Below, piece after piece: positions 1 through 8,343 of a stretch of DNA of 64,000 nucleotides (position 1 is the stretch's first letter; each line of letters opens with the position of its first letter). The stretch spans positions 62,001-126,000 of the forward strand of contig NZ_JBHSCW010000002.1 in NCBI RefSeq assembly GCF_042651425.1. The letters are read 5' to 3'. The notes beneath the pieces were generated by a model. It did no database searches. It saw nothing but the letters and a program-made list of their open reading frames with translations, and was not told the DNA's origin. The position numbers and the translations under genes were made by a program. Source of the DNA: Fodinicurvata halophila. GTDB lineage: Bacteria; Pseudomonadota; Alphaproteobacteria; Kiloniellales; DSM-21159.

Positions 1-88
1 GCAGCTTGGCCTTGCGCCCCAGGAAGCCGCTTCGACTGTCAAAGGCCTTCCGCAACTGGCTGACCTTCAGGATTGCTGGCTCACTCAT
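1..88 (-). CDS. Opp/Dpp-type ABC transporter ATP-binding protein, second ATPase (partial)
   Basis: Only the first 29 codons are inside the window; the gene continues past the left edge. The peptide begins MSEPAILKVSQLRKAF, the usual opening of a DppF/OppF-type ATPase just before the Walker A region. Its ATG overlaps the TGA of the preceding DppD-like gene (ATGA), so the two are translationally coupled. By position it is the second ATPase of the peptide-family importer encoded upstream. The Walker and signature motifs lie outside the window, so the family call rests on the N-terminus and the operon order. Confidence 0.75.
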   Translation of the reverse strand, partial: MSEPAILKVSQLRKAFDSRSGFLGRKAKL

Positions 89-1098
89 TGCCCCGCCTCC
101 ACTGTATCGACATCGTAGAGCCAGCAACGCACCTCTGTGGAGCCAACCTGGAAGCGGGGTGGTGCCTCCTGGCGGCAACGGGGCATCACATGGGGACATC
201 GATCTGCAAAACGGCAGGCTTCCGGAAAGTTGGCAATGGAGGGCACCTGTCCCGGAATGACCTGGAGTTCTTCCTTGTCGCTCTCCACAGAGGGAATGCT
301 GTGAAGCAGGGCCTGGGTATAAGGGTGGCGCGGTTCCTCGAAGATCGTTGCCACCTGCGCAATCTCCACCACTTCACCCGCATACATGACAGCCACCCGA
401 TCCGCGACCGCCGCCACGACGCCCATACTGTGGGTAATGAAGATGACGGACATCTGGTTGCGCTCTCTAAGTTCCCGCAATTCCGAGAGAACCTGGGCCT
501 GGATCGTCACATCCAGGGCCGTTGTCGGCTCGTCGGCCAAGAGGACGCTGGGCTGACAGGCCAAAGCCATTGCAATGACAACGCGCTGGCGCATACCGCC
601 GCTAAACTGATGGGGATAGGCTCGATAGCGCTGCTCGGGGGCTGGTATCCTCACGGACTCCATCAGTTCCAATGTCCTGCGCCGCGCCTCGGCGCTAGAG
701 ACCTGCATGTGACTGGTGATGGCCTCGGAAATCTGGTCTCCCACCCTCATGACCGGGTTGAGTGCGGTCTGTGGTTCCTGAAAGATCATCGCAACATCCT
801 GGCCGCGGATATGCTGGAACTTCCTGTCCGGCAGCCCAACCAGTTCCTGGCCCTTGAACTTGATGGACCCCTTTGTGCGCGCCCCCGGCCCATCCACCAG
901 GCCAAGAATTGATCGGCAGGTGATGGACTTCCCGCAGCCGGACTCACCAACCAGGGCCAAGGTTTCATCAGCTTTGAGCTCGAAATCAATGTTCCGGGTC
1001 GCCGCCCGCCATTTCCCTCCGATGCGAAACTCAATGCGCAAGTCGTCGACTTGCAGGAGGGTTTCCCTTGAAGTGGTTTCTGCACTTTCAAGCATCAT
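85..1098 (-). CDS. Opp/Dpp-type ABC transporter ATP-binding protein (DppD-like)
   Basis: Cytoplasmic ATPase of a peptide/opine/nickel-family importer, 337 aa, normal for DppD/OppD. Walker A is GESGCGKS near residue 50. The signature FSGGMRQRV is followed by Walker B VLLADEPTTALD near residue 190, and there is a switch histidine in FITHSMG. The C-terminal oligopeptide/dipeptide domain carries CRFADRCPHVMPRC, a cysteine-rich stretch that binds an Fe-S cluster in some relatives. It overlaps the DppC-like gene upstream by 4 bp and the second ATPase downstream by 4 bp. It energises import by the two permeases at 1095-2926. Confidence 0.93.
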   Translation of the reverse strand: MMLESAETTSRETLLQVDDLRIEFRIGGKWRAATRNIDFELKADETLALVGESGCGKSITCRSILGLVDGPGARTKGSIKFKGQELVGLPDRKFQHIRGQDVAMIFQEPQTALNPVMRVGDQISEAITSHMQVSSAEARRRTLELMESVRIPAPEQRYRAYPHQFSGGMRQRVVIAMALACQPSVLLADEPTTALDVTIQAQVLSELRELRERNQMSVIFITHSMGVVAAVADRVAVMYAGEVVEIAQVATIFEEPRHPYTQALLHSIPSVESDKEELQVIPGQVPSIANFPEACRFADRCPHVMPRCRQEAPPRFQVGSTEVRCWLYDVDTVEAGQ

Positions 1099-1988
1099 TT
1101 CTCACCCTTCAGCCGGGGATCCACAGTGTCACGCAATCCGTCGCCCAGCATGTTCAATGCAAACACGAGGATCAGGATTGCCAGGCTTGGGAAAATCGCG
1201 AGCCATGGAGAATCCAGGATGTTCTTGAAACCGTCCCTGATCATGCCGCCCCAGGTCGGCGTAGGGGGACGCACACCCAGGCCGATGAACGCCAGTGAGG
1301 CTTCGACACGAATGGCCGTGGCCAACCACAAAGACCCCATCACCAGGACTTCGGGAAAGATATTAGGCAAGACATGGCGATACATGATGCGCAGGTCCGA
1401 GTATCCAAGCGCGCGGCCTGCCTGGATGAAATCCCGTTCACGCAGTGAAAGCGTGGGCGCCCGCGCGACGCGCGCGAACTGCGGTACCGTGGTCAGCGCG
1501 ATCGCAACAATCAGGTTCGGCATGGTTGGGCCCAAAATGGCAACGATCATGAGACCCAGGATCAGGGAGGGAAAGGCCAGCAGCACGTCCGTTATCTGTG
1601 TCACGAGCTGATCGATCTTTCCTCCATAGTAACCCGCCAGAACGCCCATGGCGGTTCCGACAATCATGGCCAGTCCAACGGAAACCAGTCCGATGATCAG
1701 CGAGATGCGTGCCCCGTAGAGAATCCGTGAATAGATGTCACGGCCGGCCGCATCTGTTCCCATCCAGTGCTCCCCCGATGGCCCTTGCAGGCGAAAGAGG
1801 ATGTTCTGTTGTACCGGATCATGAGTTGCAAAGATCGGTGCCAGCAGTGCCGCAATCACGATCAAAAGGAATACGCTCATTCCAATCAGGGAATTGGTAT
1901 TTCCCACGATAGCCCCAAGCGCACTGTTGGCGGTGTGTCGCAGGCGTGCCGCGCGGCTCGTCGCCGGATTGTAGGGCATTGAACTCAT
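1095..1988 (-). CDS. Opp/Dpp-type ABC transporter permease (DppC-like)
   Basis: Inner-membrane permease, 297 aa. The N-terminal OppC_N segment (first membrane helix near residues 37-55) is followed by a BPD_transp_1 domain with the EAA-type loop QAGRALGYSD around residue 195. The motif GTDAAGRDIYSRILYGARISL is typical of DppC; the first 20 of these residues are the diagnostic part. It pairs with the DppB-like permease immediately upstream; start and stop codons overlap by 4 bp on both sides, so the whole transporter is one coupled transcript. Confidence 0.93.
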   Translation of the reverse strand: MSSMPYNPATSRAARLRHTANSALGAIVGNTNSLIGMSVFLLIVIAALLAPIFATHDPVQQNILFRLQGPSGEHWMGTDAAGRDIYSRILYGARISLIIGLVSVGLAMIVGTAMGVLAGYYGGKIDQLVTQITDVLLAFPSLILGLMIVAILGPTMPNLIVAIALTTVPQFARVARAPTLSLRERDFIQAGRALGYSDLRIMYRHVLPNIFPEVLVMGSLWLATAIRVEASLAFIGLGVRPPTPTWGGMIRDGFKNILDSPWLAIFPSLAILILVFALNMLGDGLRDTVDPRLKGEK

Positions 1989-2926
1989 TGGTATTTCACC
2001 CTTGGATCAAGCAGTCCGTAAATCAGGTCAGTCGCCAGGTTCACCAGAATGACGAGCAGGGTATAGAGCACCATCAAGCCTTGGAGCATCGGATAGTCCC
2101 GCTGATTCATCGAACCGACGATCAACTTGCCGATCCCCGGGCGATTGAAGACGATCTCTGTCAGTACGGAATTTCCAATCAGGATTCCCACGTACAGGCC
2201 GATCACCGTGACAACCGGTATTATGGCGTTGCGCAAGGCATGGCGCCTGATGATCAGATGCCGTGCGACCCCCTTTGCCCGGGCTGTCTGGACATAATCC
2301 TCACCCAGGACTGCAAGCATCGAAGAGCGCGTCATGCGCGCGATGTAAGCAGCCATCAAGATACCAAGGTTCACGGTGGGAAGAGCAAGACTGAGCAGGC
2401 GATCCTCGAAACTGCCACCGCGCGCCGTGCTCAGCACAGGGAACCAACCGAGCCAGATCCCGAATACCAGTAGAAGCATGATCCCCGATACGAAGGCCGG
2501 AAAGGACAGCCCCAGCAAGGAGCCGATGCGCGTCGCATAGTCTATGAATCGATTCCGGTGAAGCGCCGCCCAAATACCAAAGGGAATCCCCACAACGGCA
2601 CCAAACAAGAGGGAAGCGGCCGTGAGTTCAAGGGTGTAGGGTAACACCTCAAGTATGGAGTTCAGCACAGGTTCACGCGTATAAAGCGATGTTCCCCAGT
2701 CCCCTTGGGTCAAACCCGTCAGGAAATCCAGAAACTGAAGATAGAGGGGCTGATCCAGGCCCAATCGCTCACGCAATGCGTCAATGGCACTCTGGCTCGC
2801 CTGATCGCCCAACATCAACTGGGCCGGGTCTCCGGGGATAACCCTGGCAAGCATGAACACGAGCAACATCACTGAAAACAGAGTGACCATTGCATAGGAT
2901 AGCTTGATCGTAACGTAGCGAAGCAT
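1985..2926 (-). CDS. Opp/Dpp-type ABC transporter permease (DppB-like)
   Basis: Inner-membrane permease, 313 aa from the ATG at 2926. The protein opens MLRYVTIKLSYAMVTLF, the standard DppB start, and is preceded by a GGAGG ribosome binding site. An in-frame start 30 bp further upstream (2956) lies inside a strong stem-loop and adds ten residues with no family support, so it was rejected. The BPD_transp_1 domain shows the EAA-type loop QTARAKGVARH near residue 220, and about six hydrophobic segments are visible. It overlaps the DppC-like gene by 4 bp. Confidence 0.92.
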   Translation of the reverse strand: MLRYVTIKLSYAMVTLFSVMLLVFMLARVIPGDPAQLMLGDQASQSAIDALRERLGLDQPLYLQFLDFLTGLTQGDWGTSLYTREPVLNSILEVLPYTLELTAASLLFGAVVGIPFGIWAALHRNRFIDYATRIGSLLGLSFPAFVSGIMLLLVFGIWLGWFPVLSTARGGSFEDRLLSLALPTVNLGILMAAYIARMTRSSMLAVLGEDYVQTARAKGVARHLIIRRHALRNAIIPVVTVIGLYVGILIGNSVLTEIVFNRPGIGKLIVGSMNQRDYPMLQGLMVLYTLLVILVNLATDLIYGLLDPRVKYQ

Positions 2927-2940
2927 GTTTGGAATCCTCC

Positions 2941-2985
2941 AGAACAGCCCGGGCACCTGCCTGTAAGTGCAGGTGCCCGGGTTCT
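2941..2985 (-). promoter_or_regulatory. Intercistronic stem-loop after the substrate-binding-protein gene
   Basis: The arms gcccgggcacctgc and gcaggtgcccggg pair perfectly for 13 bp around an 8-nt loop, and the stem extends through agaac/gttct past a 3-nt bulge. There is no U-run after it on the minus strand, so it does not look like a full intrinsic terminator. It sits between the abundant binding protein and the permease genes. The likely role is to protect the upstream mRNA end or partly attenuate transcription. Confidence 0.75.
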
Positions 2986-3006
2986 GTCAATCTGGATACC
3001 TAGAGC

Positions 3007-4581
3007 TTAGTTGACCTGACTGTTTTCAGTCAGGGCAGGACCAAGACTGAGGGACCCCTCAAGATCTTCGTATCCAAGATCCACGCGATCGTTGATGACC
3101 CACATCTGCAAGGCTTCGTAGACAGGAACCGAGCAGACTTCATCCGCAATCAGTTCCTGTGCTTCCTGCCAAAGCTCGATCTGCCGATCTGGATCAGTTT
3201 CAACCCGAGCCTGTTCGATCTGTTCGTCAGCAACGTCACAATGGGAGAAGTTGGTAACAGCCCCTTCACGCCCGACAATGCTGTCCGAATGATAGAACTG
3301 TGTCAGGTAGACATCGGCAATCGGAAAGCGGGCAGCAGCATAGAGAACGACCTGACTGCGATCGTCACGAATCTGGCTGTGGAAGGTTGCGTGCTCGACA
3401 ATATCGAGTTCCAGATTGATCCCGGCCTCGGCAAGCTGTCCCTGAATGATTTCCATGGCTTCCTGCATCGTTCCCAGGGAGGTCTGGATAGCCGTCAACT
3501 CAATTCCATCCGGATGTCCGGCTTCCTCGAGCAGCTCACGCGCACGTTCGGGGTCGTAGCTGTACTTGTCATCCAGATTGATGTGCCCGAGATACCCCTG
3601 CGGCACTGGCGAAACACCTGGCCGCACGACCTCTTCACCGCGGAACTCGACCATCAGGTCGCGCGGAATGGCATGCATGACGGCTTGCCGCACTTTCGGG
3701 TCATCCAGAGGCGGTTCGGTCATATTGAGGTGAATTGTATAGAGTTCTGCCGGCTCCATGGCGACCACCGTGGTCTCCGGCAACTCGTTCATCCTGTTGT
3801 ACCACTTCTGATCGGAATTGCCGTAAGCCATATCCAGTTCGCCGGCCTCATAGGCCAGATCCCGCGAAGAAGTCTCAGGAATGAAGCGGTAGTCAATACG
3901 ATCGATCTTGGGCTTGCCACGGAAATAATCCGGGTTCGCAACCAATGTGACCGATTCCTGTTCGGCGTAGTCCGAGAACATGAAAGGGCCGGTGCCGATC
4001 GGGTTCAGTGCGAAGTCTTCCCCCATTTCCTCTGCGGCATCCTTGCAAACCATGTTGCCGGCATGGACATTGATAAGCATGCCCAGAAGGCTGGGAACGG
4101 GCTCATTCAGATCAATCTGAAGCGTGTAGTCATCGAGAGCTTCTACACTTTCGAAAGCATCGAGGTCGGATGCAAAGGCAGATAAATCCGGATCCTGGGC
4201 ACGACGAAGAGAATAAACCGCGTCCTCGGCGGTGAACTCACCATACTCGCCATGACACTGAACCCCTTCACGCAGATTAAAGGTCCATGTCAGTCCGTCC
4301 TCGGAACTTTCCCAGCTCTCAGCCAGGTCAGGTTCGATGAACTCCGGGTTGGCCTTTCCCGGCTGAATGCGGACAAGGCCGTTGAACATCCAGCCAAAAA
4401 GCGCTTTCTCCGGCGTACCGGTTGAGACATGTGGGTCGAGACGGCCTGCATCGGAAGTTGCCATACCGATCCGCAGGACCTTCTCGTCATCCTGTGCATT
4501 GGCCGACAGACTGGTGCCGACACCAGCCGCCAGTATGGCCGCAAGGGATGCGGCCTTCATGTATCTGGAAGAAAGTTTCAT
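3007..4581 (-). CDS. ABC transporter substrate-binding protein, family 5 (DppA/OppA-like)
   Basis: Periplasmic solute-binding protein, 524 aa, typical of SBP_bac_5. A Sec signal peptide is visible (basic start MKLSSRYMKAA, hydrophobic core, likely cleavage after SLSANA). The mature protein begins with the family pattern of an R-I-G strand followed by DAGRLDPHVST. The ATG follows a GGGAGAG ribosome binding site. It lies 3 bp after the flavoprotein gene and ahead of the permeases. The ligand cannot be read from sequence; the co-transcribed amine/imino-acid-type dehydrogenase suggests an opine, imino acid, modified amino acid or small peptide. Confidence 0.92.
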   Translation of the reverse strand: MKLSSRYMKAASLAAILAAGVGTSLSANAQDDEKVLRIGMATSDAGRLDPHVSTGTPEKALFGWMFNGLVRIQPGKANPEFIEPDLAESWESSEDGLTWTFNLREGVQCHGEYGEFTAEDAVYSLRRAQDPDLSAFASDLDAFESVEALDDYTLQIDLNEPVPSLLGMLINVHAGNMVCKDAAEEMGEDFALNPIGTGPFMFSDYAEQESVTLVANPDYFRGKPKIDRIDYRFIPETSSRDLAYEAGELDMAYGNSDQKWYNRMNELPETTVVAMEPAELYTIHLNMTEPPLDDPKVRQAVMHAIPRDLMVEFRGEEVVRPGVSPVPQGYLGHINLDDKYSYDPERARELLEEAGHPDGIELTAIQTSLGTMQEAMEIIQGQLAEAGINLELDIVEHATFHSQIRDDRSQVVLYAAARFPIADVYLTQFYHSDSIVGREGAVTNFSHCDVADEQIEQARVETDPDRQIELWQEAQELIADEVCSVPVYEALQMWVINDRVDLGYEDLEGSLSLGPALTENSQVN

Positions 4582-4584
4582 TCT

Positions 4585-5778
4585 TCACTCTCCCTGTTCT
4601 GAAGGATTAAGTTGATTTGAGGTTGTCCTCACGCCTGCCCCGTCCTGGGTGAAACGCGTGATGGATAGCTCCTCGATGGATGTATCCGTACGTCCATCGA
4701 GAATCAGGTCGCCGAGTACGGCGCCTATGGCGGGTCCTAGCTGGAACCCGTGACCGGAAAAACCGAAGGCATGGAAAAGACCGGCTGTCGTGCTGCTGGG
4801 GCCGACGACCGGAATCTTGTCCGGCATCAGGCCGTCTATACCGCTCCAACTGCGGATGATCCTGGCCTCCGCTAGGAAGGGCATGGCATGGATCAGGTTC
4901 CGTGTTGCCAACTGGCTGGATGAAGTCCTGGGGCGTGTGCGATTCTTCTCGAAATCGGTAATGGCGCGCGTCCCACCGCCAAAAATCACATTCCCTCGGG
5001 GTATCTGGCGCGCATAGATATCACCACCACACATCCCGAAGCTGCATTTGATGCGATAGGGCAAGGGCTCCGTCACGAGCATATTCGGGGAGAGCGGCGC
5101 CTCCGCGACACTCTCGCCGAAGCTGGCCGCAACCTCGTACCCCCAGGCTCCAGCTGTATTGACCAGGACGTCCGCAAAGGCCGTCCGGCCATCGCTGAGC
5201 TCGATACGGAAGTTGGTCCCCTCCCGTTCGGCAGCGGCCACATCGACCCCTTCACGGATGTCCGCCCCGGCACTTTCTGCGGCACGCGCAAAGTGGGGGG
5301 CCACCAACCTGGGGTTGGCCTGCCCGTCCTGGGGCATGATGGAAGCGCCGGCAAGCGATGACCCAAGGTAGTCAAAGCGATCCCGAAGCTGGTTTCCAGT
5401 CACCAGTTCAACCTCGAGACCAAAGTCCCTTGCAACGCGCGCCCAGGCTTCAAGCTCACCCATGTCATCCTGCGTGCGGGCAAGCTTCACGTGGCCGCTC
5501 GCGTCGAACTCACAGTCGTGACCAATCAAGTCGGGAAGTTCATCCCAAATTGTACGTGCCTTGATTGACAGTGGTATCTCCGCACGATGCCGCCCATGCT
5601 GACGCACGCCACCATAGTTCACACCCGAAGCCTGGCTACCGCATTGGTGCCTTTCGAACAGAACTACGGCCAGGCCCCGGAGCGCCAGGAACAGAGCTGC
5701 AGAGCAGCCTGCCGTGCCACCGCCAATCACGGCGACATCGTATCCTGACTGCAAGGGCGTACGATCCAGGTCCATCAT
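4585..5778 (-). CDS. FAD-dependent oxidoreductase, DAO family (HcnC / D-hydroxyproline dehydrogenase beta-like)
   Basis: DAO-fold flavoprotein, 397 aa from the ATG at 5778. The FAD-binding Rossmann motif is VIGGGTAGCSAALFLA near residue 17. GVNYGGVRQHG follows near residue 50, and a C-terminal segment GLFHAFGFSGHGFQLGP resembles the glycine oxidase/sarcosine oxidase/HcnC group. The chosen start overlaps the TGA of the upstream gene (ATGATG); a longer ORF reaching 5865 would overlap that gene by 90 bp. In this class the protein is the catalytic subunit that oxidises a C-N bond. The specific substrate (D-amino acid, imino acid or opine) is inferred only at class level. Confidence 0.85.
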   Translation of the reverse strand: MMDLDRTPLQSGYDVAVIGGGTAGCSAALFLALRGLAVVLFERHQCGSQASGVNYGGVRQHGRHRAEIPLSIKARTIWDELPDLIGHDCEFDASGHVKLARTQDDMGELEAWARVARDFGLEVELVTGNQLRDRFDYLGSSLAGASIMPQDGQANPRLVAPHFARAAESAGADIREGVDVAAAEREGTNFRIELSDGRTAFADVLVNTAGAWGYEVAASFGESVAEAPLSPNMLVTEPLPYRIKCSFGMCGGDIYARQIPRGNVIFGGGTRAITDFEKNRTRPRTSSSQLATRNLIHAMPFLAEARIIRSWSGIDGLMPDKIPVVGPSSTTAGLFHAFGFSGHGFQLGPAIGAVLGDLILDGRTDTSIEELSITRFTQDGAGVRTTSNQLNPSEQGE

Positions 5779-7196
5779 TCCCGTGTTCCCTCTGGATCCG
5801 GCACATAGGCATCGGCCATTGCAGCCATCGGAACGGGTTTGATCGGAGGCTGAGTTCTTTGCCAACCTATGGCTTGCGGCCCCTGCTCCTTCGCACGCTC
5901 AACAATTGCCTGCACATTCAAGGCACACATGCGTCCCTGGCAACGCCCCATCCCCGCACGCGAGAAGGCCTTGGCGCGATTGACATCTTCGGCACCGGGC
6001 CTGACCAGTATGTGGCGTATCTCGCCTGCGGCAATCGCTTCGCATCGGCAAACAAGCGTGTCCTCCGCCAATTCATCGAGCAGATGCATCGGCACAGGGT
6101 ACATACGGTCGAGCGCAGCACGCACGCGCCACTGCTTCTTGAGGGTTTTCTCAAGCACCTGTCGCCGACCGGAATCTACGGAGTGACCAAGGTCCTGCAG
6201 AAGGGCAAATCCTGCTAACTCCCCTCTCATCTCGGCTGCTTCGGCGCCACAGACACCGGCGCCATCTCCTGCAAGATACAGGCTGTCTACAGATGCACGG
6301 ACATGATCGGTGAGAGCGGGAACCCATTGCTGCTGTATGTCGGACCAATTGAGTTGCGCACCGGCCAGTTCGGCAAGCTGCCATTCCGAGCGCACACCAA
6401 ATCCCATGGCGGCCGCGACACAGGACAGCTGATGGCTGCGACCTCCGGACTCGAATGAAACGGCAGAGAGACCATCGTCCGGATCGCCTTCAAACCTGAT
6501 GGCGTGAGCCCCACGGTAGATGGGCACGCCCATACGTCGCAGGGAAAGCATGAATCCGACGCCACGTACAGCTGCGTACGGTAGATGAGCCAGCCCGGAT
6601 GCATGGCGAAGCTGGTTGGACCAGGATGCCGTCTCCACCACTGCCTTCACATCGGCTCCGGCTTTTGCATACTGTAGGGACACCAGATAAAGCAGGGGGC
6701 CTGTTCCCACGAAAACCACTTCCCGACCGATCAGGCTGTGATGGGCCTTCAGCGATATTTGCGCCCCGCCCAGACTGTACACTCCTGGCAGGGTCCAACC
6801 CGGCAGTGGCAGCGTGCGATCGGTAGCCCCGGTCGCCAGGACCAGATGGCTGGCCTGTAAACGTCCGGCTACATCAGCGGACTCATCATAGTAGTCGACT
6901 GTATCCCCGATCACGTTCCAGGCCAGGGTCCGCGGACGGTAGTCTATATTCGGACGTATCCTCTCGAAGGTTTCGTGCAATGCGCACGCCTTCTCCGCTT
7001 CACTGCCATAAAGGTCCTCAGGTTCGCGTCCGTCCGGCACAGGCGGCTGGCGATAAATCTGCCCACCCGCTTTGAACCCTTCATCCAGAACCACGGGTCT
7101 GAGCCCGGCCTTCACAAGGGTTTCAGCTGCACGCACTCCGGCTGGTCCTGCTCCGACGATGACAGGTTGCCTTTTCATTCCCCGTTCGTCGGTCAC
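5775..7196 (-). CDS. FAD/NAD-binding oxidoreductase with C-terminal BFD-like Fe-S domain (HcnB / OoxA-like)
   Basis: Two-dinucleotide-fold flavoprotein, 473 aa. The first Rossmann motif is VIVGAGPAGVRAAETL near residue 12, and a second, VVFVGTGPLLYLVSLQYA, is near residue 155. The C-terminus has CRC (near 380) and MGRCQGRMC (near 415), the cysteine pattern of a BFD-like [2Fe-2S] domain. This is the architecture of HcnB, opine oxidase subunit A and sarcosine oxidase alpha relatives. The start is a GTG overlapping the TGA of the ferredoxin-like gene (GTGA). With the genes on either side it forms the electron-transferring subunit of a heteromeric dehydrogenase. Confidence 0.88.
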   Translation of the reverse strand: MTDERGMKRQPVIVGAGPAGVRAAETLVKAGLRPVVLDEGFKAGGQIYRQPPVPDGREPEDLYGSEAEKACALHETFERIRPNIDYRPRTLAWNVIGDTVDYYDESADVAGRLQASHLVLATGATDRTLPLPGWTLPGVYSLGGAQISLKAHHSLIGREVVFVGTGPLLYLVSLQYAKAGADVKAVVETASWSNQLRHASGLAHLPYAAVRGVGFMLSLRRMGVPIYRGAHAIRFEGDPDDGLSAVSFESGGRSHQLSCVAAAMGFGVRSEWQLAELAGAQLNWSDIQQQWVPALTDHVRASVDSLYLAGDGAGVCGAEAAEMRGELAGFALLQDLGHSVDSGRRQVLEKTLKKQWRVRAALDRMYPVPMHLLDELAEDTLVCRCEAIAAGEIRHILVRPGAEDVNRAKAFSRAGMGRCQGRMCALNVQAIVERAKEQGPQAIGWQRTQPPIKPVPMAAMADAYVPDPEGTRE

Positions 7197-7486
7197 AGCT
7201 TTGGCTCCGGCAAGGAGACATGGATTCCCTCTTCAAGCAGGGTTGTACAGGCCCGAACCTTGCCCCCGTCACTCAACTCTACCCAACAATCCTGACAGGC
7301 CCCCATGAAGCAGAAGCCTGCACGCAGACCATCCCCGAATTCCGACTGCCGAACCGCCTTGTGATTCGCCAGGATGGCCGTCAAAAGGCTGTCGCCCTCC
7401 CGACCCACTACTTTCCGCCCATTGATCACGAATTCCACGGTCTTGCCGGGCAGCGGGGTCTGGAGATGACGCAAGCGCCCTGGCAT
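7193..7486 (-). CDS. (2Fe-2S)-binding small subunit (HcnA-like)
   Basis: Small ferredoxin-type subunit, 97 aa. Cysteines at 59, 64, 67 and 80 give the C-X4-C-X2-C-X12-C pattern of a [2Fe-2S] cluster (core GFCFMGACQDCWVEL). The length matches HcnA and the gamma subunit of D-hydroxyproline dehydrogenase. The ATG at 7486 shares one base with the TGA of the SDR gene (TGATG). A longer in-frame ORF reaches 7834 but lies inside the SDR gene and is a shadow. It overlaps the next flavoprotein by 4 bp, so subunit expression is coupled. Confidence 0.9.
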   Translation of the reverse strand: MPGRLRHLQTPLPGKTVEFVINGRKVVGREGDSLLTAILANHKAVRQSEFGDGLRAGFCFMGACQDCWVELSDGGKVRACTTLLEEGIHVSLPEPKL

Positions 7487-8193
7487 CAATAGTGATCCTC
7501 GCACCGGCAATTGACGATCAATTCGGCGACGTTCGCCTGGTTGGGAAGTTGCAGCACCGTCCCCACCAGTTCGGCCAGGTCGTGTGGAGACGTCATATCC
7601 TCCTGAGCAACCTTGGTTACCGTGGCTGTCAGGTCCGTGCTCACGAAGCTGGGACAGATCACGCTCGCACGAACACCGTCCTCCCAACCGGCCTTCCGCA
7701 GCGCATGCGTCATGGCAACGACTGCATGTTTGGACATTGCATAGGCGACGTTGTCGTTCTTGACCCGTTTGCCTGAGAGCGAAGAGATGTTGATGATTCG
7801 CCCTGCATCGACTTGGCGAAGGTACGGCAGGCACAAGCGCGCCAGGCGAAGCGGCGCCTTGACGTTTATCTCGAGGGTGCGATCGAGATTGGTCTCGTCA
7901 TCATCTTCGACTGTGAAGGGCAGCACCACGCCAGCGTTATTGACCAGGGCATCGATGCGCCCCCAGCGATCCAGGGTTTCCTCGACCCATGCTGCGTCTG
8001 AGCCTGTTTCTTCAGCATCATATCGCGCATGGAGTACATTGCTGCCAGCTTCGAGAGTTTTGCCAAGAGTCTCGGGTTGCCGGGCACCAAGACTGACCCG
8101 CCATCCATCCTCCACAAGCTTGCGTGCAATGGAAGCGCCGATTCCCCGGGATGCCCCGGACACCAACGCAACGGACCCACTTCGATCCAGCAT
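7486..8193 (-). CDS. Short-chain dehydrogenase/reductase (SDR)
   Basis: Classical SDR, 235 aa. The cofactor motif SGASRGIGASIARKL is near residue 14, NNAG near residue 87, the catalytic Ser in INISSLSG and the Tyr/Lys pair in YAMSKHA. It opens the operon; a strong GAGGCGAGGGGAG ribosome binding site precedes the ATG, and an AT-rich leader separates it from the next gene. It probably acts on a carbonyl or alcohol intermediate of the compound imported and oxidised by the downstream proteins; that role is inference. The substrate is not recognisable. Confidence 0.9.
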   Translation of the reverse strand: MLDRSGSVALVSGASRGIGASIARKLVEDGWRVSLGARQPETLGKTLEAGSNVLHARYDAEETGSDAAWVEETLDRWGRIDALVNNAGVVLPFTVEDDDETNLDRTLEINVKAPLRLARLCLPYLRQVDAGRIINISSLSGKRVKNDNVAYAMSKHAVVAMTHALRKAGWEDGVRASVICPSFVSTDLTATVTKVAQEDMTSPHDLAELVGTVLQLPNQANVAELIVNCRCEDHY

Positions 8194-8276
8194 CTCCCCT
8201 CGCCTCTCTTCTTGTTATTAGGCTGAGGGTGCGAACTTGTTTCGGCAGAGTCAGCGAAATCAACAAAACACATCAC

Positions 8277-8292
8277 ATTATGGTCATATAAT
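8277..8292. promoter_or_regulatory. Inverted repeat in the leader of the SDR operon
   Basis: ATTAT and ATAAT arms flank a 6-nt centre (attatggtcatataat) in an AT-rich stretch about 85 bp upstream of the first gene of the minus-strand operon. On the minus strand it overlaps a -10-like CATAAT, but no convincing -35 was found. It is a plausible operator for a regulator not present in the window. Confidence 0.3.
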
Positions 8293-8343
8293 TTTAACTA
8301 ATTCGCATTGCGCAGTGATATTGAGCTTAGTGCTCTCCTTGCC

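Noticed and set aside
1..8193. Hydrogen cyanide synthase operon (hcnABC)
   Set aside because: The three subunits have the right architecture, but linkage to an SDR and a peptide-type importer indicates catabolism of an imported compound; the Hcn label is used only as a structural comparison.
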